From contig MDLA01000140.1 of assembly GCA_001730015.1 (NCBI GenBank), forward strand, positions 21,600 to 85,599: 64,000 nt of DNA, read 5' to 3'. The notes beneath the pieces were generated by a model. That model was not told the DNA's origin. It did not search any database and saw nothing but the letters and a program-made list of their open reading frames with translations. The stretch's first letter is position 1, and each line of letters starts with the position of its first letter. The DNA comes from Chromatiales bacterium (ex Bugula neritina AB1). GTDB taxonomy: Bacteria; Pseudomonadota; Gammaproteobacteria; Granulosicoccales; Granulosicoccaceae. Of this stretch, positions 25,765 through 37,977 are shown piece after piece. The translations under genes and the position numbers were made by a program.

Positions 25765-26703
25765 TTAATTTCCTAGAGAGGTGATCGCTTTTTCCAGCAA
25801 TGCAGGAGTTTCAAGCGGATAACCTGTTATTGATTTATCGATTCGTTTTCCCAGACCAGTCAGCACTTTACCCGGGCCCATTTCGGCAATAACATCCACT
25901 CCGAGGCTCTTCATTGTCTGCACGGAGCCGGTCCAGTTCACCGGACTCACCACGTGCTCACGTAACGACGCGGTGAGTATTGCTGCATCCGCCGGCTGAG
26001 CGGCACTGGCGTTCTGTATTACGGGTATCGCTGGCATAGACAGGCCCGCCTTATCAATAGCCTCGGCCAGCTCATCTCTGGCCGGCTGCATCAGACTACT
26101 GTGATTAGGTACAGATACCGGTAGCATCATCGCCTTTCGTGCACCTTTTTCTCGCGCATTCGTGCATGCATCTTCGAGCGCATGCAAGTGTCCCGAGATT
26201 ACCACTTGCCCGGGTGCATTGAAATTCACGGCCTCAACAACCGCTTTTTCAGATGACATCAACTGACATAGATCAATAACTGCGTGATCTTCCATCCCTA
26301 TGATAGCCGCCATACCACCAACACCTGGATCTACCGCAGATGCCATCAACCGTCCACGCAGTTCGACGAGTCGTAATCCGTCTGCAAAACTGATAGAACC
26401 AGCCGCCGTCAATGCAGTGTATTCCCCCAGGCTGTGGCCGGCCATAACAGCAGGCTCTGGTACTTCCAATGCCTGCCAGACACGCCATACAGCCATACCT
26501 CCGACATACATAATGGGCTGGGTAAATTCAGTTTGCTTTAACTTTTCATCTGAACCGTTTTGAACCAGATCCCACAAATCGTAACCGAGTATGTCAGAAG
26601 CTTCGCTAAATACGTTCCGGACCACCGGATGCAATTCAGCTAATTCTCTCAACATGCCGGGGGTCTGAGAGCCCTGCCCTGGAAATACCGCAGCCAGTGT
26701 CAT
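25765..26703 (-). CDS. fabD: Malonyl-CoA:ACP transacylase
   Basis: Loads malonyl groups onto ACP. The nucleophile is S91 in GHSLGEYTAL and the catalytic histidine H201 is in VPNHSSLMQP; the N-terminus AAVFPGQGSQTPGM is typical. The ATG at 26703 has AAGAGGTG about 7 nt upstream; a TTG codon directly before it is ignored. 312 residues is normal. fabH and plsX, often upstream, are absent here; dapB precedes instead. Confidence 0.96.
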   Translation of the reverse strand: MTLAAVFPGQGSQTPGMLRELAELHPVVRNVFSEASDILGYDLWDLVQNGSDEKLKQTEFTQPIMYVGGMAVWRVWQALEVPEPAVMAGHSLGEYTALTAAGSISFADGLRLVELRGRLMASAVDPGVGGMAAIIGMEDHAVIDLCQLMSSEKAVVEAVNFNAPGQVVISGHLHALEDACTNAREKGARKAMMLPVSVPNHSSLMQPARDELAEAIDKAGLSMPAIPVIQNASAAQPADAAILTASLREHVVSPVNWTGSVQTMKSLGVDVIAEMGPGKVLTGLGKRIDKSITGYPLETPALLEKAITSLGN

Positions 26704-26797
26704 CAATTACACCTCTTCATCTAGTTTTTATCAGAATATGGTTTTTTGTACGATTATTGGGAACAACAGACAATCTGCCGCCTGCCTGGCCAGTATG

Positions 26798-27607
26798 TCA
26801 GCTACGCCCTGGCTTTAACACATCAGCCATATTGTACAGTCCCGGACTCTGCTGGCTGACCCACAATGCCGCTCGAATCGCCCCACGAGCGAAAGTCATG
26901 CGATCAGTTGCTTTGTGGGTAATTTCCAGTCGCTCACCCTGGCCGCAAAACATAACCGTATGCTCTCCGATTATATCGCCGGCTCGAATCGTTGCGAAAC
27001 CAATTGCTCCGTCCGGCCGCGCTCCGGTAATTCCCTCACGCGCATACACCGCATGGTCATTTAGATTTTTATTCTGTCCCAACGCTACCGCCTCGCCCAT
27101 ACTCAAAGCCGTACCACTGGGCGCATCGACTTTATGACGGTGATGGGCTTCGATAACCTCGACATCATAATCCGGCCCCAGCACACTTGCCGCCATCGCT
27201 AACAGCTCAAGACTCAAAGTAACTCCGACACTGTAATTACTGGCGAAAACGATGGCAGTCTGCTCCGCTGCCTGCCGCATCAACTGCTTGTCTTCGTCAT
27301 TTAGACCGGTGGTTCCAATGACCAGTTTTTTTTTGTTCTCAGCTGCGTAACGCAATATCCGGCGCGTGTTTTCCGGGCTGGTGAAGTCGATTATTGTTTC
27401 TGCTGAATCGTCAACAAGAGCGATATCCGCGGTAACCGTTACCCCCAGACTGGCAGAGCCGACCAACAACCCGGCGTCGGTGCCCACCAATTCACTCTTC
27501 GGGTGCTCTGTAGCACCGCAAAATCTGACATCGTCGCGCTCAAGGATGGCACGTATCAGTTGCCGCCCCATACGTCCTGCCGCTCCTGCGACCGCTAATC
27601 CGGACAT
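26798..27607 (-). CDS. dapB: 4-hydroxy-tetrahydrodipicolinate reductase
   Basis: Lysine/diaminopimelate pathway enzyme, 269 residues. The NAD(P)H site is VAGAAGRMGRQL near residues 6-17; the signature around the catalytic histidine is EAHHRHKVDAPSGTAL near 155-170. Its position between ligA and fabD differs from the dnaK-dnaJ-dapB-carA arrangement of many gammaproteobacteria. The gaps to both neighbours are about 100-130 nt, so it may have its own promoter. Confidence 0.96.
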   Translation of the reverse strand: MSGLAVAGAAGRMGRQLIRAILERDDVRFCGATEHPKSELVGTDAGLLVGSASLGVTVTADIALVDDSAETIIDFTSPENTRRILRYAAENKKKLVIGTTGLNDEDKQLMRQAAEQTAIVFASNYSVGVTLSLELLAMAASVLGPDYDVEVIEAHHRHKVDAPSGTALSMGEAVALGQNKNLNDHAVYAREGITGARPDGAIGFATIRAGDIIGEHTVMFCGQGERLEITHKATDRMTFARGAIRAALWVSQQSPGLYNMADVLKPGRS

Positions 27608-27738
27608 GATCTTCTTGCTGCCTTAATCTATTTGCTGTTGCAGCAATATACCACACGCACCCATGCCGATTAATCAACAAGCAGCTGATCGCATGGATCT
27701 CAAAGCGAATGGCAGCACGTCCTGTGCAAAACTGAAAA

Positions 27739-30075
<2,337 letters not shown>

Positions 30076-30110
30076 TTACGTAATTTCACACGTGGCCAGA
30101 GAATCTCAAT

Positions 30111-31028
30111 CTATACTTTAGCTGCACGTTTCTGGCGGAACACATACTGCTGGATATCTTCCCGCATATGTTGGATCGTTTGCTTGCTCAGGGTACTTCT
30201 ATCGGCATCACGCAACTGCCCACCTAACTCATCCGCAAGTTCAGTTGCTTCACTAATTAGAAAATCAAACGCTACATCGGCATCGAGTGAAACAGGTAAT
30301 CGCATAAATAATGTAATGCCGGGGGTCTGAAAAGAATCCATTGCGTCGTTATCAAAACTTCCGGGTCTCAACATGTTTGCCACAGAAAAAACTTTGTGGT
30401 TGTCGTAGCGGCAATGATAAATCGACATTTTTCCGAATTCGTAACCATGATTCTCAAATGCCGCTTTCAAATTCCTCCCACTGAATTTCTGTTCACGAGG
30501 CGCTGTCACGTGCACCGTTACCAGTTTCTCTTCAGGTTCAGTCGACGACTCACTGTAGGTTTCCAACTCAGCTGAAAAACCTTCAACCGCGGGCGCTTTA
30601 GTAGCTCCGCTACGCGAATGACTTCCGGTTCGCTGGCTGGCTTGCTTAACCGCAGTAGCAAAACTTTTCACCGATTCCATACCACCACGACGGGTTCTAC
30701 CGGTTTTCTCCCCGCGACCTTCAATCGGAACGTCATCGAGATCGACGTGGGTATTGGCGATATCGTTACTATCACGTACTGGTATAACCGAATCTATTTC
30801 CTTATCTGAAAGAAATTCTTCATCGTCTGCATACCCACCATCGTAGGCAGGAGAATCTGAAAGACGACCAGTGATAGGAACACTCAAGTCTTCGACAGAG
30901 GGATCAAAGTCTTCTGCTTTGCGCGTTCTGCGGTAACCCGCTCGATCCACATTGCGCCGTCCCAGAAAAAAGGTTGCTGCGAGTAGTGCAACGCCGAGAA
31001 GTATCAACATCCAACGAAAAAATTCCAT
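30111..31028 (-). CDS. zipA: Cell division protein ZipA
   Basis: Membrane anchor for FtsZ. It has an N-terminal membrane segment (residues 5-22, WMLILLGVALLAATFFL), a long charged and low-complexity linker (about 25-165) and the C-terminal FtsZ-binding domain (about 166-300), recognised by VTVHVTAPREQKFSGRNL and FGKMSIYHCRYDN and by TPGITLFMRLP. 305 residues is in the usual range. It lies between smc and ligA, the standard order. Confidence 0.92.
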   Translation of the reverse strand: MEFFRWMLILLGVALLAATFFLGRRNVDRAGYRRTRKAEDFDPSVEDLSVPITGRLSDSPAYDGGYADDEEFLSDKEIDSVIPVRDSNDIANTHVDLDDVPIEGRGEKTGRTRRGGMESVKSFATAVKQASQRTGSHSRSGATKAPAVEGFSAELETYSESSTEPEEKLVTVHVTAPREQKFSGRNLKAAFENHGYEFGKMSIYHCRYDNHKVFSVANMLRPGSFDNDAMDSFQTPGITLFMRLPVSLDADVAFDFLISEATELADELGGQLRDADRSTLSKQTIQHMREDIQQYVFRQKRAAKV

Positions 31029-31295
31029 CAGCTTTTATGGCCTATTATTGCTTTGAATGAATGAAACATATTTTTTCGAATACCCTGGTTTTACATCAAT
31101 TATATTTGCATCCGGAACACTCTGATCTATCAAGGTTATCCGGTTGCTCTGCCCTAATTCAAAAAGACTTTATCAGGAAGTCTACCGTCGGAATTCTACA
31201 GCTTCCGGCATTGTATTATTCATGCGCAATTAAATCGATCTGCGCAGCCCGCGCAAAAAAATCACACCCGCAGTAAATCAGTTATTCGTATACAT

Positions 31296-34200
31296 CTAGG
31301 CAACAGCCAGCTCCACCGCTTCATCAACATCGACTGATACCAGACGCGATACACCCGGCTCCTGCATTGTTACCCCCATCAGCTGGGTACTCAATTCCAT
31401 TGTAACTTTGTTGTGCGTTATAAAAATAAATTGAACCTGACTCGACATCTCAGATACCAATTTGGCAAACCGCCCGACATTGGCATCATCCAGCGGCGCA
31501 TCCACCTCATCAAGCATACAAAACGGCGAGGGACGAAGATGAAAAAAAGCAAAAACCAGCGCTACGGCTGTCATCGCTTTTTCACCCCCGGAAAGTAACT
31601 GAATACTACTTACCCGCTTACCCGGTGGTCGAGCCATCACCGCAACACCCGCATCAAGCAGATCTTCTCCTGTTAATTCCAGCATGGCCTGCCCGCCGCC
31701 GAACAACCTGGGGAACAGTTCCTGAAGTTTGTTGTTAACAATGTCGAAAGTCTCGCGAAACATGGTACGCGTTTCCCGATCAATCTTGTGGATAGCTTCT
31801 TCTAGTGTCTCCAAAGCTTCGGTGATATCGGTGTATTGGGTATCGAGGTATTCCTTGCGCTGCAGCTGCTCCTGATACTCTTCAATCGCGGCGAGATTTA
31901 TAGGCCCAAGCCTTTGTATTTTACGCTCAATATCCTCAAGTTGCTCGGCCCATACAGCAACCGTGGCCTGCTCCGGAATGCTCGGCAGCAACTGTTCTCT
32001 ATCCACCCCGGCTTCGACCAGTTGCTCGTCTATAGTTTTAAGGCGGACTCTTGATTCCTGCGACTCCATATTAACCTGCTGCACCAGTTCCCGCGCTTCG
32101 GTTACCTCTTGCTGAAGCAGATTTCTAGTGTGGTCCACTTCACGCATCTGACGGTCGTGCAATTCAAGCGTACGTCTGGCCTCCTGCAACTGCGATTCAA
32201 CCTCAGTGCGTCGATCAATCAGTGTCTCCAGCTGCTCACTCAGCACCTCGATTTCATCTGACTCCGGCTGGTCTTCACTCAGCAATTCGTCTCGCCTGCT
32301 GAACAACTGCTGCTGCTGACGCTTCATCCGCTGCATGTTCTGTTCAGTGGACTCGCGCCCCGATTTCATCGACTCCAGCTTTACGATAGTCGCCTGACCA
32401 TTGTCACGAACCGTTTCCAGATGAGCTCGCGCCTGATTGCGTCGTGCAGCCACTTCACTTCGTTTTACTTCTGCGTCATTGAGCTGTGCTCGCAAAGCCT
32501 GTAGCTGCACATCTGCATCTCCACCGACTTTCTGCGCTTCGCCCTGCTCTCTTGTCGCCCGCGCTATTTGAGCTGACAGGTCTTCAAGCTCAGCTGCGAC
32601 CGTTTTTGTGCGTTTCGCCACCTGGCTTAACTGTGATCGTGTTGATTCCATCCGGCCGGAAATTGAGCTGATCTCACGATGTCTCGCATTGATTAATGCC
32701 TGACATTTATCACGCTGAATTTCACATTCTGCCACAGCTTTCTTCTGCGACTGCTCAGCAGATTCGAGCTCGGCAATACTCTGTTCCAGAACAACAACGC
32801 GCGCTCCCAGGCTATCGAGCTCTTCCTGACGAACCAGTACTCCGCCACTGTCATCGGATGGCCTCACACAAAGCCAGTGCCGCCCCATCCATATTCCGCC
32901 TCGCGTCACGATAGATTCACCGGGTTGCAGCGAAGCACGCGCCTTAAACGCCTCTTCGACACTTTCACAGGTTGTTACCCCGTGCAACAACTCGCCGATG
33001 CCAGCACTACAACTCACCATCGCGGCCAGCCATTTGTCGTCTTGTTCGCCATCTGAATTCGCTTTGTTTTTGACCGCCTGAATCCCTGATGACGGTACGT
33101 CAAACATTTTCTGGCTCATTGAGTCGAAGTCATCGACACAGACCGCTTCCAGAAAATTGCCCAATACCACTTCAATGGCCTGTTCCCATCCAGCATCGAT
33201 ATCGAGCAATCTGGCCAGTGCCGGCGCATCGGCCAGATTATGCTTTTCGAGCCATTCCTGCCGACTCTTTTCACTGCCACCCAATGCGGCCTGCTGTAAC
33301 GCTTCAAGCGAAGCAACCCGACCACTGGTATTTTGAAGTTCAGTTCGCTGTTGATCCAGATTCCTGCTGGTTGCAACCGCACGCTCCCGGGCCTCAGTGA
33401 GCGACACCGTTGCTGTTTCAAGTTGCCCGTGCAGCTCCGATTCCTCTTTACTTTTCGCCAGGTGGGAAGCCGCTAGCGTTTTCAGTGTATCTGCAAGCCC
33501 GCGACCTTCCAGATCGCGCTGTTCGCTTTGCATCTTTTCAGTGCGCTGGCGCAAATCTGTGAGGTTCTTTTGCAGCTGTTCCGCTCGAGCGCTCTCAAGC
33601 TGAGCGGTTTTCTCCTTCTGAGAGGTGGTTGCTGTCAGCTCTTCCCAGGAGGTGAGTGCGAGCTGAAATTCCTCTTCAGCCTGCTGATGTCTCACGGTTG
33701 CCTGCTGCAATTCAGTTTCAACTTTTTCACGCGTCGGTCCGGCCTCTGCGAGTGCCGTATCGATTTCGGCGATGCGCTGAACATCTGCCTCTATATTAGC
33801 GTCGGTTTCTTCAAGCTCGGTGGTTATTCGGGATAGCTCGTTCTCACGTTTGTCGCGTTGTGAGCGGGCGTGCCCTATTGATTGTTCTGTGCGTGTGATA
33901 TCTGCACCCAGAGCATAGAACTGCCCTTGCACATCATTGAGTGTTCGATCCAGAGCACCGCGTTGTTCACGCATTGCCTCCAGATTGGCATCTGCTTCTT
34001 CATGCCGTTCTATCGCTTCATCAACACCAACCTGCCGCTCCTGTAAACGTACTTCAAACGAATCCAGAGCCCCCTGATACTCCAGCCACCGCAGGCCGAG
34101 CAATTCCGCCCGAAGTTTTTTTTCGTCAATCTTATAGGTTTTATAACGCTCCGCCGATCGTGACTGCCGTTGCAGATGCCCCAGTTGCTTATCTACTTCC

Positions 34201-34796
34201 TCGCGCAAATCATTTAGCCGGTCCAGGTTGTCGCGTGTATGACGGATGCGATTTTCTGTTTCACGCCGACGCTCCTTATACTTGGATATACCGGCTGCTT
34301 CTTCAAGATAAACACGCATATCTTCCGGCTTGGCTTCAATGAGCCGGGATATCATGCCCTGTTCAATAATGGCGTAGCTTCGCGGCCCCAGACCGGTACC
34401 GAGAAAGATATCGGTAATATCCCGACGTCGACATTTGGTACCGTTGAGAAAATACTGAGAAGTGCCATCCCGGGTAACCTGTCGGCGAACCGCAATTTCA
34501 GAATAACCCGCGTACTGGCCACCCAGCTTTCCGTCTGTGTTATCGAAAACCAGTTCGACTGATGCCTGCCCTACCGGTTTTCGCGATGAAGAGCCGGAAA
34601 AGATAACGTCTTCCATCGAAGCGCCGCGAAGGTGCTTTGCCGATGACTCTCCCATCACCCAACGCACGGCATCGATGGTATTTGATTTGCCACAGCCGTT
34701 CGGACCGACTATGCCTGTCAGATTCGAGGGTAAATCCAGGGTTGTTGAATCGACGAAGGATTTGAATCCCGCCAATTTTATCTTGCTTAGTCGCAT
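31296..34796 (-). CDS. smc: Chromosome segregation ATPase SMC
   Basis: Condensin ATPase of 1166 residues. Walker A is GPNGCGKSNT (31-40) in the N-terminal head; long coiled coils run from about 170 to 500 and 660 to 1000 around a hinge (about 515-640, with GWEQAIEVVLGNFLEAVCVDD). The C-terminal head has the signature LLSGGEKAM from about 1067 and Walker B MLDEVDAPLDD from about 1094. Presence of SMC instead of MukB separates this organism from enteric and Vibrio-like lineages. scpA and scpB are not in the window. Confidence 0.97.
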   Translation of the reverse strand: MRLSKIKLAGFKSFVDSTTLDLPSNLTGIVGPNGCGKSNTIDAVRWVMGESSAKHLRGASMEDVIFSGSSSRKPVGQASVELVFDNTDGKLGGQYAGYSEIAVRRQVTRDGTSQYFLNGTKCRRRDITDIFLGTGLGPRSYAIIEQGMISRLIEAKPEDMRVYLEEAAGISKYKERRRETENRIRHTRDNLDRLNDLREEVDKQLGHLQRQSRSAERYKTYKIDEKKLRAELLGLRWLEYQGALDSFEVRLQERQVGVDEAIERHEEADANLEAMREQRGALDRTLNDVQGQFYALGADITRTEQSIGHARSQRDKRENELSRITTELEETDANIEADVQRIAEIDTALAEAGPTREKVETELQQATVRHQQAEEEFQLALTSWEELTATTSQKEKTAQLESARAEQLQKNLTDLRQRTEKMQSEQRDLEGRGLADTLKTLAASHLAKSKEESELHGQLETATVSLTEARERAVATSRNLDQQRTELQNTSGRVASLEALQQAALGGSEKSRQEWLEKHNLADAPALARLLDIDAGWEQAIEVVLGNFLEAVCVDDFDSMSQKMFDVPSSGIQAVKNKANSDGEQDDKWLAAMVSCSAGIGELLHGVTTCESVEEAFKARASLQPGESIVTRGGIWMGRHWLCVRPSDDSGGVLVRQEELDSLGARVVVLEQSIAELESAEQSQKKAVAECEIQRDKCQALINARHREISSISGRMESTRSQLSQVAKRTKTVAAELEDLSAQIARATREQGEAQKVGGDADVQLQALRAQLNDAEVKRSEVAARRNQARAHLETVRDNGQATIVKLESMKSGRESTEQNMQRMKRQQQQLFSRRDELLSEDQPESDEIEVLSEQLETLIDRRTEVESQLQEARRTLELHDRQMREVDHTRNLLQQEVTEARELVQQVNMESQESRVRLKTIDEQLVEAGVDREQLLPSIPEQATVAVWAEQLEDIERKIQRLGPINLAAIEEYQEQLQRKEYLDTQYTDITEALETLEEAIHKIDRETRTMFRETFDIVNNKLQELFPRLFGGGQAMLELTGEDLLDAGVAVMARPPGKRVSSIQLLSGGEKAMTAVALVFAFFHLRPSPFCMLDEVDAPLDDANVGRFAKLVSEMSSQVQFIFITHNKVTMELSTQLMGVTMQEPGVSRLVSVDVDEAVELAVA

Positions 34797-35100
34797 CTAG
34801 GAGGTCTGTTACCTGAATTATCTATGCGCTTACCGACCCGGTACAACATTCACGTGCCCTCTGCTACACGCGCAATGATTGCAAACCTTTGAACCATCAT
34901 TGTTATCATGAACGCTACACTTTAGGATTCCGGTTGCAGATGACGGGTTTCATCAATGTAGTAAACCCGGTACGCTCAACGGTCTCTCACGTAACTTCTG
35001 ATAATAACGCGCAACGCAACTTCGAATGTAACTTCTTCACGTCCTCCTGAAAAAATTACCATCTTGCAAACTACCCACTGATCTATTCGTCTCTCCATAC
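34797..35100. other. Divergent smc / M23 peptidase intergenic region
   Basis: A 304-nt region that must hold promoters for both genes; none is convincing by eye. One inverted repeat stands out: CGGGTTT (34944-34950) and AAACCCG (34963-34969) with a 12-nt loop. No coding feature was seen. Confidence 0.5.
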
Positions 35101-35997
35101 ATGCAACTTGTAACTATTATGATACATATTGATCCCGCGCGACAGTCTATCCGGTACTTACTAGTAAGCTGCACCTTACTCCTGTGCTGCATACCGTTTG
35201 CCGCAAGCAACGCAGATGAGGCGGCCTACCGGACACTGCCGCTGACTCAGCCGACGCCCGGGGGAGTGGTAATTCTCAATCTGGGGAAACCGGATTCAGC
35301 AAAACCAAAAGCTCAATTCAACGATATCCCGGTGGCCGTGCTAGAAACAAACGCTGGCTGGCACGCCGTTGTGGGAATTCCGTTATCAACCAAGCCCGGT
35401 CAACACCAGCTGGATATTGTCCACGATGATGGCAGCACAGAGGCTAAAACGTTCCAGATCGAAACCAAATCCTACCCCGAGCAACATCTGACGATCAAAA
35501 ACAAAAGAAAGGTAAACCCCAACGAGGAAGATATGCTGCGTATCAGGCAGGATCGAACGGATATCGCAAATGCCAAGCGTTACCGACATCCGGTCGTATT
35601 AAGCACCCGCCTTGACCTACCCGTGGAAGGCATTCGAAGCAGTTCATTTGGCTCCCGCCGTATACTTAACGGGCAACCAAGGCGTCCCCACGGAGGGATG
35701 GATATCGCCGCGGCAACCGGAACACCGATCTTTGCCCCGGCTGACGCCTATGTGATCGAGACGGGTGATTACTTCTTCAGCGGAAAATGTCTGTTTCTTG
35801 GTCACGGTGAGGGCCTGCAAACTTTCTATGCGCATCTGAGTAAAATTCATGTGGAACCGGGGGAACAGGTTAAACGCGGCCAGCTTGTCGCTGAGGTCGG
35901 TGCGACAGGGCGAGTCACCGGTGCTCATCTGCATTGGTCTGTCGGCTTAAACAGAACCTGGGTCGATCCTGAATTATTCCTGGTTGATGCAAAATAA
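35101..35997 (+). CDS. M23-family metallopeptidase (LytM-type), exported
   Basis: Predicted murein endopeptidase or LytM-domain protein, 298 residues. A signal peptide is visible (hydrophobic about 20-35, CTLLLCCIPFAASNA). A beta-rich N-terminal domain covers about 45-125. The M23 domain (about 170-295) keeps the zinc ligands H197 and D201 (HGGMD) and H276/H278 (HLHW), so it is probably active. There is no coiled coil, unlike EnvC/NlpD. The start could also be the ATG at 35119; neither has a clear ribosome site. Neighbours are smc and an astacin gene. Confidence 0.88.
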   Translation: MQLVTIMIHIDPARQSIRYLLVSCTLLLCCIPFAASNADEAAYRTLPLTQPTPGGVVILNLGKPDSAKPKAQFNDIPVAVLETNAGWHAVVGIPLSTKPGQHQLDIVHDDGSTEAKTFQIETKSYPEQHLTIKNKRKVNPNEEDMLRIRQDRTDIANAKRYRHPVVLSTRLDLPVEGIRSSSFGSRRILNGQPRRPHGGMDIAAATGTPIFAPADAYVIETGDYFFSGKCLFLGHGEGLQTFYAHLSKIHVEPGEQVKRGQLVAEVGATGRVTGAHLHWSVGLNRTWVDPELFLVDAK

Positions 35998-36393
35998 GTT
36001 GAATCAACATGGCGCGCTCAACATTGCCACTCTAAATAGACCGCGCCTTTACCTGATTTATCTAATTTTTCCGAGACGATGCACCTGATTACTGCTCGTC
36101 CAGCAGACAGTAAAATTCCTTTCTTTTATGGCCATCCGGCCAGCGCTGGCCACCCGCGCAATTGACAAATGTTTTAAGTTCTCCAATTCAGTGCCGAAAC
36201 AGTGGTCCAGTGTGATTGCAGACGTCGCCATCGTCATGCAATTACGCTGATAGCTATAACTATTTCACGTTTTTTTTAAGACGTTGGAAGAAGCGATAGA
36301 ACAAAAAAAATAGTCGCAGGTTAGCCCAACGAAAGGCCAACCATTTGATACACGCCCGTCTCTGGACGGCGCTGTTAAATTGGGGTTGCGTTA
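35998..36393. other. Intergenic region before the astacin gene
   Basis: 396 nt with no coding feature. It includes a perfect 14-nt palindrome GGCCAGCGCTGGCC at 36138-36151, a TTGACA at 36163-36168 without a good -10, and AT-rich runs (T8 near 36273, A8 near 36305). No convincing terminator for the M23 gene was found. Confidence 0.5.
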
Positions 36394-37869
36394 ATGATCA
36401 ATATTAAACCGTGCTCGACACGGAACGTACGAGTGTGTCTGTTACTCCTGCTCGGGGTTACCGTCACTACACAAGCCGAAACAATAGACACTATTGCAGG
36501 CGAAGCTGGTTCCACTGCCGCCAGCGCCCGAACCCGTTCCACCTTTACCTTCCGAAACGGAGAAATTCACACCCGAACGGTAGAGAACATTAACGGTCAT
36601 GCGATTGCCGAAGGAGACATGATTGTCGGCAACGCTGAAGACTTTTTCTCACATCCGGACAGACGGACGATTAACGGACTGAGCAATAATTCCTATGGCC
36701 AGACCTGGCCCAATGGAGTGGTGCCTTACTATATAAACACTGACCTTTCAGACTCAGTGGTTGAGAAAATTCAATCGGCTATTGACCATTGGAATTCAAT
36801 TGGCGCTGTTACTCTGGTTGAACGCACACAGCTCAACTCTGCTCTATACCCCGATTATATTGACTTTGTAGATGCAAATCGCTGCGCCAGCTGGATCGGC
36901 TATCAGGCAACCGGCCCGCAGAAAATCTATACCGGGGACTACTGCAGCGCTGGCAGCATGATTCATGAAATCGGACATGCCCTGGGACTGCTGCACGAGC
37001 ACACTCGACCCGACCGCGACAATTTTGTCAGAATTCACTGGGATCGAATTGAAACCGATATGGAGCTCAACTTCGAAATCATCTCGGGTGGAGTTGCACT
37101 GGGCAGCTACGACTACGGATCGATCATGCACTATGGACCGACGTTCTTTAGCAATGACGGCAGACCAACTATCGAGGCCATTCAAAGCACTACTGCTACA
37201 ATCGGTCAACGCGTGACTACCAGCGCCGGTGACAGAAAATCAATTGCTGAACTGTACAAAAGCAATTTGTCTCTGGTAGCCAGTGCCGCCTCGAGTTCTG
37301 TGAATGCGGGGAATCCAGTGGATGTCACACTGTACGTAACCAACAATTCATCAATCGGCGCAAACACCCTTCAGGCTGTTATGCCAGTACCAGCCGGATC
37401 AACCTTATTATCGTACTCAGCATCTCACTGGACTTGCAGCCAGGCAGGCACCGGCGCAGACGTCACTTGCGACTCACCCGTTCTGGAGGCTGGTGCCGCA
37501 ACATCGGTCGCCGTACGCGTCTCAACATCGAGCACAGCAGGCCAGCTATTTCTTGATACAACACTTAATAGCAGGACAATGGATAGCAATACGGCCGACA
37601 ATCATGATTCGGTTGTGGTAACCGTGCTTGGCAACAGCGTTGTGGCGCAACCGGTAGTCGAACAGCCGGTAGTCGAACAACCGCCGGTAGTCCAACAGCC
37701 GGTAATCGCGGCGGCGGAACCGGATAACAATCAAATTTCCGCGCCTAAACTGGTTCAGCAGCAACCAACTGGTGGAAGCGCTGGTGGAGGCGGTGCATTC
37801 AGCTGGCTGAGTTTCAGCTTCCTGCTGATACTGTTTCCGTTTATCCCATTCGGACAAAGACGTCACTGA
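36394..37869 (+). CDS. Astacin-type (M12A) secreted metalloprotease with GlyGly-CTERM-like tail
   Basis: Exported zinc protease of 491 residues. A signal peptide (about 10-28) and a pro-region precede the catalytic domain (about 95-290). The extended zinc motif is HEIGHALGLLHEHTRPDRD with H191, E192, H195 and H201, and the Met-turn is SIMHYG with M245 and Y247. A DUF11-like beta domain follows (about 295-405), then a proline/valine repeat of VVEQP units (about 415-435). The C-terminus has GGSAGGGGAF, a hydrophobic helix and a basic end (GQRRH), the layout of GlyGly-CTERM anchors processed by rhombosortase. No rhombosortase is nearby. The family call is strong; the sorting role is inferred. 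Confidence 0.88.
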   Translation: MINIKPCSTRNVRVCLLLLLGVTVTTQAETIDTIAGEAGSTAASARTRSTFTFRNGEIHTRTVENINGHAIAEGDMIVGNAEDFFSHPDRRTINGLSNNSYGQTWPNGVVPYYINTDLSDSVVEKIQSAIDHWNSIGAVTLVERTQLNSALYPDYIDFVDANRCASWIGYQATGPQKIYTGDYCSAGSMIHEIGHALGLLHEHTRPDRDNFVRIHWDRIETDMELNFEIISGGVALGSYDYGSIMHYGPTFFSNDGRPTIEAIQSTTATIGQRVTTSAGDRKSIAELYKSNLSLVASAASSSVNAGNPVDVTLYVTNNSSIGANTLQAVMPVPAGSTLLSYSASHWTCSQAGTGADVTCDSPVLEAGAATSVAVRVSTSSTAGQLFLDTTLNSRTMDSNTADNHDSVVVTVLGNSVVAQPVVEQPVVEQPPVVQQPVIAAAEPDNNQISAPKLVQQQPTGGSAGGGGAFSWLSFSFLLILFPFIPFGQRRH

Positions 37870-37904
37870 TGCAGTCAATTGCTGTGATTCGATCAGAATA
37901 ACGC

Positions 37905-37931
37905 ACCCGGTTATGAGGAATATAACCGGGT
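37905..37931. other. Strong hairpin between the astacin gene and lpxB
   Basis: Perfect 10-bp arms ACCCGGTTAT/ATAACCGGGT with a 7-nt loop, 36 nt after the astacin stop and ending 46 nt before the lpxB ATG. It lacks a T-run, so it may be a weak terminator, an mRNA-stabilising end or a protein site. Confidence 0.5.
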
Positions 37932-37977
37932 ACCTGTGGTAGGCTCGAATCAACAACCGCGATTTCCAGTTCAATTA

